A stretch of 64,000 nucleotides of DNA from Viscum album (taxonomy: Eukaryota > Streptophyta > Magnoliopsida > Santalales > Viscaceae). The position numbers and the translations under genes are program-made. This document shows positions 13,463 through 24,084 of this stretch, one piece after another. The stretch spans positions 1,185,082,357 to 1,185,146,356 of the forward strand of contig OY728152.1 of NCBI GenBank assembly GCA_963277665.1. Reading direction: 5' to 3'. Numbering within the stretch: position 1 is the first letter of the stretch; the number at the start of each line of letters is the position of its first letter. Below the pieces are notes generated by a model. That model worked only from the letters and a program-made list of their open reading frames with translations, did not search any database and was not told the origin of the DNA.

Positions 13463-16383
13463 GTGACAACCTACCCCCCTTCTTCAAAAATATCAAACCA
13501 CCAATGAGTGAAAAATATCTTCAAAATAAACATCTGTAAATCAGATTTTTCATCCTTTATTCCTTCAAATGAGTAGAAACCCATCCAACAAAGCCCTTTG
13601 CTGAGAAAAAGAGTTACCCAAAGAAAATGTTGCATCCTTTCTCAAGATGCTTTCTTATATATTGTTCTATGAAACCTCAATTATTCTTATTTCATAGAAA
13701 CAAAATAACTTTATAATTATTAATAAAATTATATTTTTTAGTTTTATGGATTGATCCTCCACATACAAACATCGATATAAAGGGTAGTGAACTTACAAAT
13801 TTTTTGTATGGAAGACTATTGCCTCACAAAATGACGTTGTTCATTTTAAGAATAAAACTTATTAGTGTTTGTAAGTATGATGAAAACTATATTTTATGAA
13901 TAATATATACGTTTATTATTATTTATTTACAATTATGTATTTATTATATAAATTTTCCCTTCAAAAGATCAATTTTTTGTAAATATGATAACATCATCCG
14001 TTGAAGTGTGGAGTACTATCTCGTCAAAGAGATGTGATTCCTTCAAAAATTCAATTGAATTCAGCATGGATGGTTATAGAATAATTATATGAAATAAATT
14101 ACATAATAATTATTCTTTAATGATATTATATACTGGTATACATATATGTAATTTTCATTCTCTCTTCCAAATCACCACGAAAATAGAAATAATGTTCATG
14201 TGTGCGTACGACTAACCAACTCCAGGAGCATTGTATTAAATATCATATATATATATATATATTATAAATAAATATATTCAGAATATATATAATATTTAAT
14301 TCATCTTTCAAATTCTTATAACAATTACATATTGATAAACCGATGAATATCATGATATATGAGGCAAAACACATATGGTAAAGCAATGCAGTTATTAGCT
14401 GAAAAGTTATGTTAACATGAATTTCATAACAAACTGGTCAGAAAAATTCATAATAAATTTTTAAGTATTAATATATATAAATAATTTTATTTTTAAAAGT
14501 ATAATAAACATAGACATATTATACATGAAGTCTATACATGTACGTCGAATTTCAAGACACAAGGTAAGGAAATTTCATCTTGCTTTTTATTTAAGTGAGA
14601 TAAATGCCTTATTCGCCACTAATTAATTTTTTGTGGTGTTTATTCGTCAATATAATGAATTATAAAATAATTATACATAAAAATATGGGTACCAAAAATT
14701 CCCCATGATGATATTTATTTCATTGTTTTTAGGGTTCATAAGATACCAAATATAAAAATTAATTTTTTGTCCATTTTCCTTCCCTGAAAGACAAGTTTTG
14801 TGATTACCATTTATTAATTTAAATTGGGTATATTAATCTAGTTGAAATTTTATATATTTAATATCCTTTTTTATAATTATATATTAGGCACCATGTTATT
14901 TTATTTTCTTACCTTGGTAGTATGATTCAATTATACAATTTGGGAATTGTTAATTGAAAAAATATCATTATTTATCATGATTGTTTATGATAATGAGGTT
15001 ATTGATGAAATATTATGATCCATATCTCATTAACTACAATTATTTTGCATAAACTATATATTTTCATCTAATATCCAATTAATTGTACAATATTTTCTAA
15101 ACATTAGTAAAAATTATTATCCAGAACGTGTTTGTAAGAATGTGTGACATTTCCACACTCTTCAGTTGAGAAAATGTTTTCCATAAAAACCATGTCATTT
15201 GAAAGTTTTTTAAAATATATTCTATTATTATATTATGATATCAATGAAAAATTTTTCCATTTTCCCTTTTTAAATTATATTTTTTTTATAATGGAATTTT
15301 CTTGTCATTTTCTGGTTGGGGAACATTCGTAGAAATTTTATAGAGAAAAAGGAATGTTCAACATTTATATATTACTCATAAACATTATATACATTACATT
15401 GAATCACTTTTATAATATTAAAAAATAGTTTTTAATATAAATTGTTCTACCAATATTATAGATGCTAGTTTTTTATTTCGTTTTCAATGAAAAATCAATC
15501 AAAAATATTTTATATCAAAAAAATGAATATAAATTATTTTCAAAAAATCCATTATATGTTTTAAAAATTAATTTTCAAATAAAATTTATTTTGATGATTT
15601 TAAAAGACTCTTTTATTGGTATTAAATGTAATTTTGATGAAAATGGTTTTCAAATTTTTTTCAATATTCTGTTATAATTATTCCAAGAAAAATATTTTTT
15701 TAGAAAAAATTCATGCTTTCTGAATAAGTTATAGATGAATTTTAAAAGAACTAGATTTATAATCACATTCAATATTTTTTTCTACATGTTAATAAAATAT
15801 TTTCACATAATTGTTTAAAATCATCATTTAAAATTAATTCAACAATATTTTCATAAAAAAATTACCAAATATTTTATGTATAAAAATCATTTTTTCATGA
15901 TAAATGATAAATTCCACAAGAAATGATTTTAAATTATCATTAAAAGTTATATATCATCTGTGGTGACTTCTAATGGTGTTAATATGGCCTTATTGTGGAT
16001 ATGACCAAACAGTCTTCTCCTTTATTTATTTTAATGATTAATATTTTAATGGAAAAACATTCTAAAATTTATTTTCACTCTCAGAAGTAATATTCTTATG
16101 AAATATGATTCCCTTTGATGATTTATATGTCTAAGAAACCCTATTATTTTCAAAGGTTATTATTTGATTAAATGATTACAAAACCAAACTATTTTCCATA
16201 GTTTGATAACATATTACATGTTTAGGATACCCACTTAATTTTTTCAGTTAATTTTAAGAATAATGATTTTTATCTCATGGAACATGTATGTATGAATTCA
16301 CTATAATAGGGGGGATCAATATCTCCCCCAAATTTATTGTGTAATGATTCATATCTCATGAGATAGACTATAGTGGTCTTGGT

Positions 16384-16388
16384 AATGA
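16384..16388 (+). repeat. Target site duplication AATGA, left copy
   Basis: AATGA immediately before the TGTTGAGTC start of the Sirevirus 5' LTR. The same five bases follow the end of the 3' LTR at 28,501-28,505. Five bases is the normal size for Ty1/copia integrase. Confidence 0.85.
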
Positions 16389-16460
16389 TGTTGAGTCAAT
16401 AATGTTTTCCTTTTGAATTTTCCATTCTACCTTGTTTTGAAAATCACAAACACCTTACCT

Positions 16461-16578
16461 TTAGGAAAATTGTTTTCTTAAGGAAAATTGATTTCATAAG
16501 GAAAATTTTTTTCATAAGGAAAATTGATTTTATAAGGAAAATTGCTTTTATAAGGAAAATCTCTTTTATAAGAAAAAC
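16461..16578 (+). repeat. 18-bp tandem repeat (TAAGGAAAATTGATTTTA), about 6.5 units
   Basis: Units of 17-19 bases with a TAAGGAAAATTG core follow one another near the 5' end of the LTR. The same block is in the 3' LTR at about 26,966-27,085. Because the unit is a multiple of three, it makes a repetitive minus-strand reading frame that is not a gene. Confidence 0.85.
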
Positions 16579-16798
16579 CATCCTTATCATTTTTTCATCC
16601 ATATTTTTCTTAAGTATGTGATTCGGATTCATTTCTAGTTTCTCAGATTCGTTGAAACTTTGATATGAAGCATTCTATTTTAGGATCCGAATTCTGGATA
16701 AGAACTGTAAGGAAGTTTTTATTCCGAATTCCGGATATGAACTCTGGCTAAGTCCTACTCCAGACTTAGAATATGAATCCTTATGAATATTCGACAAT

Positions 16799-16849
16799 GA
16801 ATTCTTATTACGAATTCTGATGACGAATTCTCATTCTGAATTCACCTAT
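16799..16849 (+). repeat. 13-bp GAATTC array in the 5' LTR, four units
   Basis: TGAATTCTTATTA, CGAATTCTGATGA, CGAATTCTCATTC and TGAATTCACC follow at exact 13-base spacing, so the palindrome GAATTC recurs slightly more than one helical turn apart. The 3' LTR has five units at 27,302-27,366. More loosely spaced GAATTC/TTCCGAA palindromes flank the array. Confidence 0.8.
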
Positions 16850-17184
16850 TAAACAGAATCTGATTATCTTTGTTTTATACACTCTGAATTAATTCAGACT
16901 CCGAAAAATATTTTGGTTAGACTCCTATCTTTTATTCTGCTTACACTTCTATAATTTTTCTACTCTTTATTATTTTCATTACACTCCGAACCTTCACTCT
17001 GAATTTTTCATTCCGAACTTTTGAATTAGTTTTTAAAACGATGTCGTAAATTTTGTTACACTTGTTTTGTTATAAAACAATGTCGTCTATTTTGTTATAA
17101 ACTAACCGTTGTCTAAGTGACACGTGTACAGGTCCACCCGATCTTTAAGGAAAATATGACCGTTGGAGAAGGAGCCGACCATAC

Positions 17185-17193
17185 CTATAAATA
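17185..17193 (+). promoter_or_regulatory. Sirevirus LTR TATA box (CTATAAATA)
   Basis: CTATAAATA about 800 bases into the LTR, repeated at the same place in the 3' LTR (27,702-27,710). The following 60 bases are a likely leader start. This is the expected promoter for the genomic RNA. Confidence 0.7.
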
Positions 17194-17279
17194 AGAGCTC
17201 ATTTGAAAGAGCTCGCGGCTAAAAGACTGACGGATCTTCGACTAATGTGATTACATACTTGAAGTGATTTCTAGAGATA

Positions 17280-17520
17280 GAGGTTCTTATTAACTATCAA
17301 TGCTTCGTGCAACTCTGAATGTTGGTGATTACATTCGAGGGATTCCGGGGATAGGACAACAGAGGTGCCGACTACCATGAAGTTCGAGGGCTTCCTTGCT
17401 AAGGAAGACAGAGGTTGCCAACTACCTTGAAGTTGAGGCCTTGCGGGGATAGCAAGACAAAGACTCCGATCTTCGTATCGAGGGCTTACCCTGGTGTGGG
17501 TAAGACAAACTTTCTTGAAA
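17280..17520 (+). repeat. Degenerate repeats in the LTR downstream of the TATA box
   Basis: Related segments with ACAGAGGTGCCGACTACC, GAAGTTCGAGGGCTTCCTTG and GATAGCAAGACAAAGAC recur at about 50-60 base spacing. The same array is in the 3' LTR (about 27,790-28,030). A short reading frame on the opposite strand across it is a by-product. Confidence 0.55.
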
Positions 17521-17982
17521 GTATAAATCAAGGGACCTTTATCCAAGGTTGTTGGATACCCTTCTCTTTGGGTTAAAAGACTTATATCTTGTTACTAGTA
17601 GTTCTACTAGTTTTTTATATTCCGTTGTATTTTGTATTATAAGGAATGTATAACTTTCTTATACTTCCTTATTTGTACTCTGTTTCATTTAGATTCTATA
17701 CGCATTAACGTAGAATCTCATATTGTAATCTATTGTTAAGGTTCTATTTCCCGAACCATATTTTCGGAACCTACTTTCGGAATCTCTTTTCATGTTTTGT
17801 TTGGTGTTAGAGGTGTTGTGAATTTGGTAAGTTTAACTTTGTTAAACTTAGCCTTTTCCTTTTTCTTAAGGAAAACATAGTTATTATTAACTAACATTAA
17901 AGGTTCCAATGGAATTTTTTAAGTGTACAATTCACCCCCCTCTTGTATATTGAGCATCTACATCACTATTTCGATCCTACAA

Positions 17983-17995
17983 TTGGTATCAAAGG
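17983..17995 (+). promoter_or_regulatory. Primer binding site next to the 5' LTR
   Basis: TTGGTATCAAAGG starts two bases after the LTR end. It matches the initiator-methionine tRNA type TGGTATCAGAGC used by most plant copia and gypsy elements, with one mismatch in the core. Confidence 0.85.
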
Positions 17996-18028
17996 TTGGA
18001 AACCTAATACTCTATACCAATACTACAA

Positions 18029-18041
18029 TTGGTATCAGAGG
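18029..18041 (+). promoter_or_regulatory. Second primer-binding-site-like copy
   Basis: TTGGTATCAGAGG, 46 bases downstream of the first site and a better match to the tRNA-Met type. The preceding bases are also repeated (CTACAATTGGTATC at both sites), so a short segment holding the primer site was duplicated. Confidence 0.7.
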
Positions 18042-18091
18042 AGGTGTCTGAAATACTTGTACTCACATAAAAGTTTTTCTTTCTCACTTTA

Positions 18092-18181
18092 TCATTCCGA
18101 ACTTTCCCATTCCGAACATTCTCATTCCAAACATTCTCATTACGAACTTTCTCATTCCGAACATTGTTATTACGAATCTTG
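18092..18181 (+). repeat. 15-bp minisatellite (TCATTCCGAACATTC), six units
   Basis: Exactly 6 x 15 bases in the leader between the primer binding site and gag, with variants TCATTCCGAACTTTC, TCATTACGAACTTTC and so on. The TTCCGAA core also recurs in the LTR and between pol and the downstream ORF. It keeps a frame on both strands because the unit is a multiple of three. Confidence 0.85.
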
Positions 18182-18219
18182 TCTACTAACAAGTTTGTGT
18201 ATCGAAGGATTTTTCTAGT

Positions 18220-20130
18220 ATGGCAGGAATTAATGTTGGTTCAATTGATAATCCGAATCCTAAAAGACCACAAATCTTTGATGGTAATGATTTTGAATAC
18301 TAGATAGATCATATGAAGACCTTTGTTATCAATACTGGAGTGGATAACTTTGTTATGATTACTGGTGATTATAAAATTCCTAACAAGGAAGTTAGAACTT
18401 TTACTAACCAGGAAATGAAATAATATCAACTCAATTATAAGGTACGCAATACTCTACTGTGTTCAATGACCAGAAATATATATAGCCAAATTTCTTCCTG
18501 TGAAGTAGCTAACTGTATCTGGAAGAAGTTAGAGGTTACACACTTTGGAACTTCTATGGTGATTGAGACTAGAAGAGCTATTCTTAGAGGTGAATATCAT
18601 GGCTTCAATTTTCCTTATGGTGAACCAATACGTAAAGTTCAACAGAGATTTATGACTATCGTTAGAAGCTTACAATCTATGGGATAGAAAGGTCTATATG
18701 ATGAAGCACTTGTGGACAGGATAATTTATATTATGCCAAATGAGTGGGAATCCAAGAGAACACTATAGATGAGAACAGGAAGGTCACTCAAATTACTCTT
18801 GATGAGCTATTTGGAACTCTTCTACAACATGAAACTAGAATGAAGAGAGATGCTGACAACATCTAGAAGATGAATGGAAATGGTACTATTGCTTTTACAA
18901 CATCTTCAAATTAGATGAAAGCTAAGACTCCTGAGAGAGTAACCAGATCCAAGTCAAGAAAGTTATTTTTCAATCCGAATTTAGTGAGAGTGATGTCTCT
19001 GAAAATGAACTAGCAAATCTCGCTCGAAGGATGAACTAGATAGCTGGCCATAGAAATTTCCTATCCAAGTATAAGAAAAAGGACAGGAAAGATAAGAAAT
19101 ATGGAGAAGTTACTTGTTATGAATGGAAAAGAGCTGGACATATTAGACCAGATTGCCCTATGCTCAAAAAGAAAGAAAGAAAAGAAAGGCTTTCAGAGAG
19201 GAACAGAAAGAAGTATTATAAAGCCATAGCTAAGAATGTTTTGAATGATAATGACACCTGGAGTGCCAGTGATGGTGACTCTCCAGATGAATCTTTTGAT
19301 TATGAATCTTCAGGACTGAAGAATCTTGGTCTTATAGCCAGATTACCTTTTGATAATCATTGTTTTATGGATAAGGTGTGAAATTCTGAATCATTGACCA
19401 ATGTTTCATTAAATTATAATGATAGTAATTATTATAACTCTTCTTATGAAGAATCTTCTTCTGATGAAGAAAATACTTTACCTACTTCTGAAGAAGTCTC
19501 TAGGTTTGTTGAACTTCTTGATATTGAGAATTCCAAACTTAATAAGAAACTTGATAAGGCAAATTCTAGGAATTCTATTATTACGAAAGAGATATCAGAT
19601 CTTTCTAAAGATCTTGATAGGAAAAATGCTGATTTTGAAAGTATTTCAAAAATTCTTGAGGAATTATTTTCTGAGAAGAATAAACTTTCTAAAGAATTAG
19701 AAAAAGTAATTTCTAAGAAAAATGTTTTCGAGCCTAACTCTAGTTCAAAAACTAATGATTTAGAGGATAAAAACATGGTTGTAAAACAGAAGTCCGAAAT
19801 TTTTTCCTTAATGAAGTGTTTATCAAACTTTACCCATGGTTAGGAAAATTTTGATAAGATGAATTCCCAAATACGACCTTTAAGAAATAAATCCGGATTT
19901 GGTTATACCCATGAAAACCAATTTTTAGTAACAATTATTTTGTTTCTCAAAGTGCCCCATTTTGTACCAAGTGTCAATATGGTGGTCACTGGTCAAATAA
20001 TTGTTCCTTAAACAAAACCCAATCTCTAGGTTTTAACAAAGCTTACTTTTCTAAGAAGATGTTGGTTCCTAAAATTTTATTTTCTGGAAATCTCGGATCC
20101 AAACAAGTTTGGATTCCGAAAGTCTAATTT
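18220..20130 (+). pseudogene. gag: Sirevirus gag, decayed
   Basis: Nucleocapsid/capsid protein of the element. The start is taken at ATG 18,220 (MAGINVGS), the first ATG after the leader repeats that opens into recognisable gag. Conserved gag text includes RRAILRGEYHGF and YGEPIRKVQQRF near 18,570-18,650. A first CCHC zinc knuckle at 19,115-19,156 has its second cysteine changed to tryptophan (CYEWKRAGHIRPDC). A second, intact one at 19,963-20,004 reads CTKCQYGGHWSNNC. Between them is an acidic, lysine-rich coiled coil (19,440-19,800). Breaks: in-frame stops at 18,301, 18,421, 18,685, 18,767, 19,379 and 19,841, and frame changes near 18,758 and between about 18,900 and 19,110. Gag of this length with a coiled coil is usual for Sireviruses. 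Confidence 0.85.
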
Positions 20131-20562
20131 TCTTCTTGATTTCAGGAAATTAAAGAGAGTACCAGCAACAATACATGTTACATGGATAGTTTATGTTCCC
20201 GGAACATGACTGGTAACTGAAAACATTTTGACAAGATTATCAAAATGAATGGAGGAAAGGTAACTTTCAGAGATAATGCTATGGGGGAGATTCTTGGTAT
20301 TGGTAATATTGTTCTTCTTGGTAAAACCATGATTTCATATGTTCTTTTTGTTAAGGGACTTAAGAAAAACCTCATTAGCATAAGTCAGTTATGTGATAAA
20401 GGTTATTTTGTGATTTTTAGGAATGATAAGTGTTTATTTAACAATTCCAAGGAAGAATTTATTCTCTCATCCAATAGGAAAGAGAATGTCTACACATTGA
20501 ACCTAGAAGACCTCAGAAGCCCAGATTTACCTTGCCTAAGTGCAATGGATGATCATTCCTAG
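20131..20562 (+). pseudogene. Sirevirus aspartic protease region, decayed
   Basis: Retroviral-type aspartic protease that would cut the Gag-Pol polyprotein. The family's DSG active site with the following C.RHMTGD block is recognisable at 20,182-20,217 as MDSLCSRNMTGN: the catalytic Asp (20,185-20,187) is kept but Gly is replaced by Leu. The rest of the fold follows (GEILGIGNIVLL, then KNLISISQLCDKGY near 20,365). Stops lie at 20,218 and at 20,560. The DSL change and the stops each suffice to make it inactive. It leads straight into the integrase N-terminal zinc region. Confidence 0.82.
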
Positions 20563-21740
20563 TTATGGAATAGAAGACTAGGACATTGTAACCTTATGAA
20601 TCTATGTAAACTCTCTAAGAAGAAACTAGTTAAGGATCTACCGGAGCTTAGATTTGATTCTTCTAAAGTTTGTGATCCATGTCAATTTGGTACGAAACAT
20701 AAATCTAGTTTTAAGTCAATCGGTGAAGTCTCAACAACCGATGCATTACAGTTAGTGCACATGGATCTTTTTGGTCCAACACAAACTGGAAGTATTGGAG
20801 GCAAATACTATGTGTTTGTTCTAGTTGATGATTACACTAGATTTACTTGGGTCTGTTTTCTAACAAAGAAGTCTGAAGATTTTCCTATTTCAAAAGTTTT
20901 AGAGCTCGAGTTAAAAATGAGAAAAACCATCCATTGAAAACTATTCATAGTGATCATGGAGGAGAATTTCAAAATTATGATTTAGAAACTTTTTGTAGTA
21001 AGAAAGGTATTACTCACAATTTTTCAGCACCTAGAACTCCTCAACAGAATGGTGTAGTTGAAAGAAGAAATATAATTCTTCAAGAAATAACTAGAACCAT
21101 GTTGAGTGAATATTCTATAGATAGAAATTTCTGGGCTGAAGCTATAAGCACTGCATGCTATACTATAAATCAAATTTTAATTAGACCATTTCTTAATAAA
21201 ACTCCTTATGAGTTATGGAATGGCATAAAACCAAGACTATCCTACTTCAAAGTTTTTGGTTGAAAAGTATTTATTTTGAATACTAAAGATAACCTACATA
21301 AATTCGCACCAAAATCTGATGAAGGGATTTTCATAGGCTATTCCACAACCTCTATGGATTATAGAGTTTTTAATAAAAATACTTGCACTGTTGTGGAAAC
21401 AGTACATGAAAAATTTGATGAGTCAGATCCTTTTGTTTTTAAAGCATCCTTACCTATATCCTCGGATGTGTTTTCAAAAACTAATTGTCATCCTTTGATA
21501 GAAGAACCTTCTGATAATGAAATTTTTCAAGAAGATACTTCTGAAACATTTACCCCAGAAGACTTTCTACCCTATGTTGATGAACAGGTTTTACAAAACC
21601 CAAATCAGGTGTTTCTTAAGAATCATCCCAGTGATAGTATCATTGGTGATGTAAATCAACCTATAAGTACTAGAAGTTCCTTAAGAAATGAAGTAGAACA
21701 TCTAGAATTTCATTCCCAATTAGAACCAAAAAAGCACTGA
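20563..21740 (+). pseudogene. Sirevirus integrase, decayed
   Basis: Integrase inserts the cDNA into the host genome. It begins with the GAG-pre-integrase HHCC zinc finger: LWNRRLGH (first His changed to Asn) and CDPCQFG at about 20,670-20,690. The catalytic D,D,E triad survives: Asp in VHMDLFGP (20,764-20,766), Asp in HSDHGGEF (20,952-20,954) and Glu in NGVVERRN (21,060-21,062). The C-terminal part (PKSDEGIFIGYS near 21,310) is also clear. Breaks: a stop at 20,935 with a frame change there, a TGA at 21,261 where the family usually has Cys in 'FGC', and a frame change in an A-run near 21,730. Integrase before RT identifies the element as Ty1/copia. Confidence 0.9.
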
Positions 21741-22760
21741 TGAAGCTTTAGGTGATGATGATTGGATCAAAGCAATGCAAGATAAACTAAATGAATTCGA
21801 AATTAATAAAGTCTGGACCTTGGTTGAAATACCTAAGGAAACTTCTGTTATTGGAGTAAAATGGGTTTTCAGAAATAAATGTGATGAAAATGGAGTCATT
21901 GTTATAAATAAAGCTAGACTTGTTGCTAAAGGATATAATCATCAAGAGGGAATAGTCTATGAAGAAACTTATGCTCCAGTAGCTAGACATGAATCTATCC
22001 GTATTCTACTTGCTTTTGCATCATTCTTTAATTTCAAACTTTATCAAATGGATGTGAAATGTTCTTTTCTTAATGGTTATGTTCAAGAGGAAGTTCTTGT
22101 TGAACAACCTCCTGGCTTTGAAGATACAAAACATCCAGATCATGTTTTTATACTTACCAAAGATTTGTATGGTCTTAAACAAGCCCCACGAGCATGGTAA
22201 GATAGACTCACTGGATTTTTGCTTCAAAATAACTATGTTAAGGGAAATGCATATCCAACTCTTTTTATAATGAAAGATAAGAAATATTTTTTAATTGTTA
22301 AAATTTATGTTGATGACATCATATTTGGCTCAACTCGGAAATCTTTGACTGACTCTTTTTCTAGTCTAATGAAATCTGAGTTTGAAATGAGTATGATGGG
22401 TGAGTTAACTTTTTTTCATGGATTTCAAATTTCTCAAAAACCAAAAGGAACCTACATATCTCAATATAAGTATATTAAAGATCTTCTTAAAAAGTATGGT
22501 TATGACAATACTAAAAGTATAAGTACTCCCATTGGTAACTCAAACTCTTTAGATCTTGATGAAGCTGGGAAACCAGTAGATCAAACATCTTTTAGAGGTA
22601 TGATAGGAAGTTTACTATACTTAACAGCTAGTCGACCAGACTTAATGTTTTCAGTATGCCTATGTGCAAGATATCAATCCAATCCTAAGGAATCTCAATT
22701 AAAGGCGGTAAAAAGAATTTTTCACTACCTTAAAGGAACAATGGATCTAGGATTATTTTA
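21741..22760 (+). pseudogene. Sirevirus reverse transcriptase, decayed
   Basis: Copia-type RT (RVT_2). Landmarks: NKVWTLVEIP (21,805), GVKWVFRNK, KARLVAKGYNHQEG (21,910-21,950), YAPVARHESIR (21,970), MDVKCSFLNG with the first catalytic Asp (22,050), LYGLKQAPRAW (22,165-22,197), and the YVDD catalytic box intact at 22,306-22,317. The frame stays open through the whole domain except for one TAA at 22,198, at the codon after APRAW, where the family normally has Tyr. Of all the element's domains this one and RNase H are best kept. Confidence 0.92.
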
Positions 22761-23469
22761 TACTTCTGGAAATGATTTTGTTCTAAAAATCATGTCTGAT
22801 TCTGACTTTGGTGGATGTAAAATGGATAGAAAGATTACATCCGGAACATGTCATTTCTTATGAGATTCATTAGTTTCTTTGTCCTGCAAGAAGCAACATT
22901 CTGTAGCACTTTCCACTGCTGAAGCAGAATATGTAGCAGCTGGATGTTGTTGTGCTCAAGTGATGTTGATGCAACACACACTCACAGACTATGGCTTGAG
23001 TTTTACTAAAACTCAAATTTTGTGTGATAACACATGTTCCATTTCCCTTAGTAAGAACCCTGCACATCACTCCCATGAAAAACAAATAGATATTAGGAAT
23101 CACTTTCTTAGGGATCACACACTTAAAGGAGATATTATTCTTCTCTTCATTGGAATGCAAGATCAACTTGCTGATATTTTCGCAAAATCTTTTCCTTCTG
23201 ATAGATTTGAATATATTAAACAGAAGTTAGGAATGATAACCGTAAGGAAATCCTCCTTAATTAAATTTCTGTTGAAAAAGTCTCCTTACAACATTAAACT
23301 AATTTTCATAGGGGGAGTACATTCGTTTGATAGATTAACAAAGTTTTTCAAAAATTTGTTTTCAAACTTTTCGGAACGAAGATTTTCGGAATTGGATTTT
23401 CGGAAATACAATTTTCTAGAATGGACATTTTCGTACAGAATACTTCTGGAATGGAAGTGTTCGTATTGA
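22761..23469 (+). pseudogene. Sirevirus RNase H and pol C-terminus, decayed
   Basis: Degrades the RNA strand during cDNA synthesis. It continues in the RT frame: SDSDFGGC near 22,795, then a TGA at 22,861 (the family usually has Gly there), then STAEAEYVAAGC (22,912-22,947), CDNTCSISLSKNP (23,020) and HEKQIDIRNHFLRD (23,080-23,118). The usual pol end (KQKLGMI) is near 23,240. The frame runs on by chance to a stop at 23,467 through non-conserved sequence. Confidence 0.88.
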
Positions 23470-23940
23470 AAACATCCAGAATGGAAAATTTCGTACTGGT
23501 ATTTTCATAAAGGAACTTTCGAACTGAATCTCTCTTAATAAGTTTTTGGAATGTGTTTTGTACTGAATTTGTTTTTCGTACTGAGCTTTCCGTAATGCGT
23601 TTTCCGTACTGAGTTTGTTTTCCATAGTAATGTTTTTGAGAACTCTGTCTTTTCATAATAAAGATTTTTTCGTAGTCATTTTTATATTACCCATTATGAA
23701 TAATCTTCCTAAGCCAATCCGAAAGGTATGATTTCATTACTCAAGTTTTCGTAGTCATTTTTTTCATGCTGGAATTTTCTTGTATTTTGTTTTCAGATTA
23801 TAGTTTTCTTAATTCTTTGTTTTAATAAAAACCTCAAAAAGATCGAATTCAAGTTTTCTTGAGAATTCGTTTTCAACCATAAGATCTGATTTCATCTTAT
23901 CACAACCGATCTATCAATCGAGAAAGTTGAACCGTCGTTT
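23250..23940 (+). other. Spacer between pol and the downstream ORF, TTCGGAA/TTCGTA repeats
   Basis: About 700 bases with no conserved protein. It is filled with degenerate copies of motifs such as TTTTCGGAATTGGA, TTTTCGTACTGAATTTG and TTCTGGAATGGAAGTG from 23,370 to 23,640. These share the TTC(C/G)GAA palindromic core seen in the LTR and leader. Reading frames in this stretch are repeat by-products. Confidence 0.6.
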
Positions 23941-23947
23941 CATTGCC

Positions 23948-23956
23948 TATATAAAG
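23948..23956 (+). promoter_or_regulatory. Candidate internal TATA box before the downstream ORF
   Basis: TATATAAAG in CCTATATAAAGGGGACC, 137 bases upstream of the ATG at 24,085. The following stretch is GC-richer and C/T-rich, like a plant 5' leader. It could allow separate transcription of the downstream ORF, but this is inference. It could also be chance in AT-rich DNA, though the immediate context is not AT-rich. Confidence 0.4.
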
Positions 23957-24084
23957 GGGACCCAAATACTTGTCCCACATTGGTTCTGAAGCTCTCGCGT
24001 CCCGAATCTCTCCCTCTCTGTTTTAAAGCCGTTCCGAACTTCAGTTTTCTCCGTTCCGAACTTCTCAGAGGACCTCAGCTCCGA

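Larger units (their letters stand above)
12242..16388 (+). repeat. Right LTR of the LARD-like element, left part (before the copia insertion)
   Basis: Homologous to 5,251-9,384 at an offset near 7,000. The first bases are poorly preserved, so the start is approximate: TGAGGTTTTGTGAAATAAG is the best match to the left LTR start. It runs into the Sirevirus insertion at 16,388. An AT microsatellite at 13,164-13,181 and another at 14,245-14,262 are differences from the left copy. Confidence 0.7.
16389..17981 (+). repeat. Sirevirus 5' LTR (1,593 bp)
   Basis: Starts TGTTGAGTC and ends GATCCTACA just before the primer binding site. It matches the 3' LTR at 26,891-28,500 along its length. By eye roughly nine bases in ten agree, with small indels in the tandem repeats. 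It contains an 18-bp repeat block, a GAATTC array and a TATA box. Confidence 0.92.

Noticed and set aside
16444..16632. Minus-strand frame with a repeated FLIKxI pattern.
   Set aside because: Produced by the 18-bp tandem repeat of the LTR; no start or context for a gene.
17943..18218. Plus-strand frame rich in His/Ser/Glu repeats, and its minus-strand mirror.
   Set aside because: Spans the LTR end, the primer binding site and the 15-bp minisatellite; a repeat artefact.
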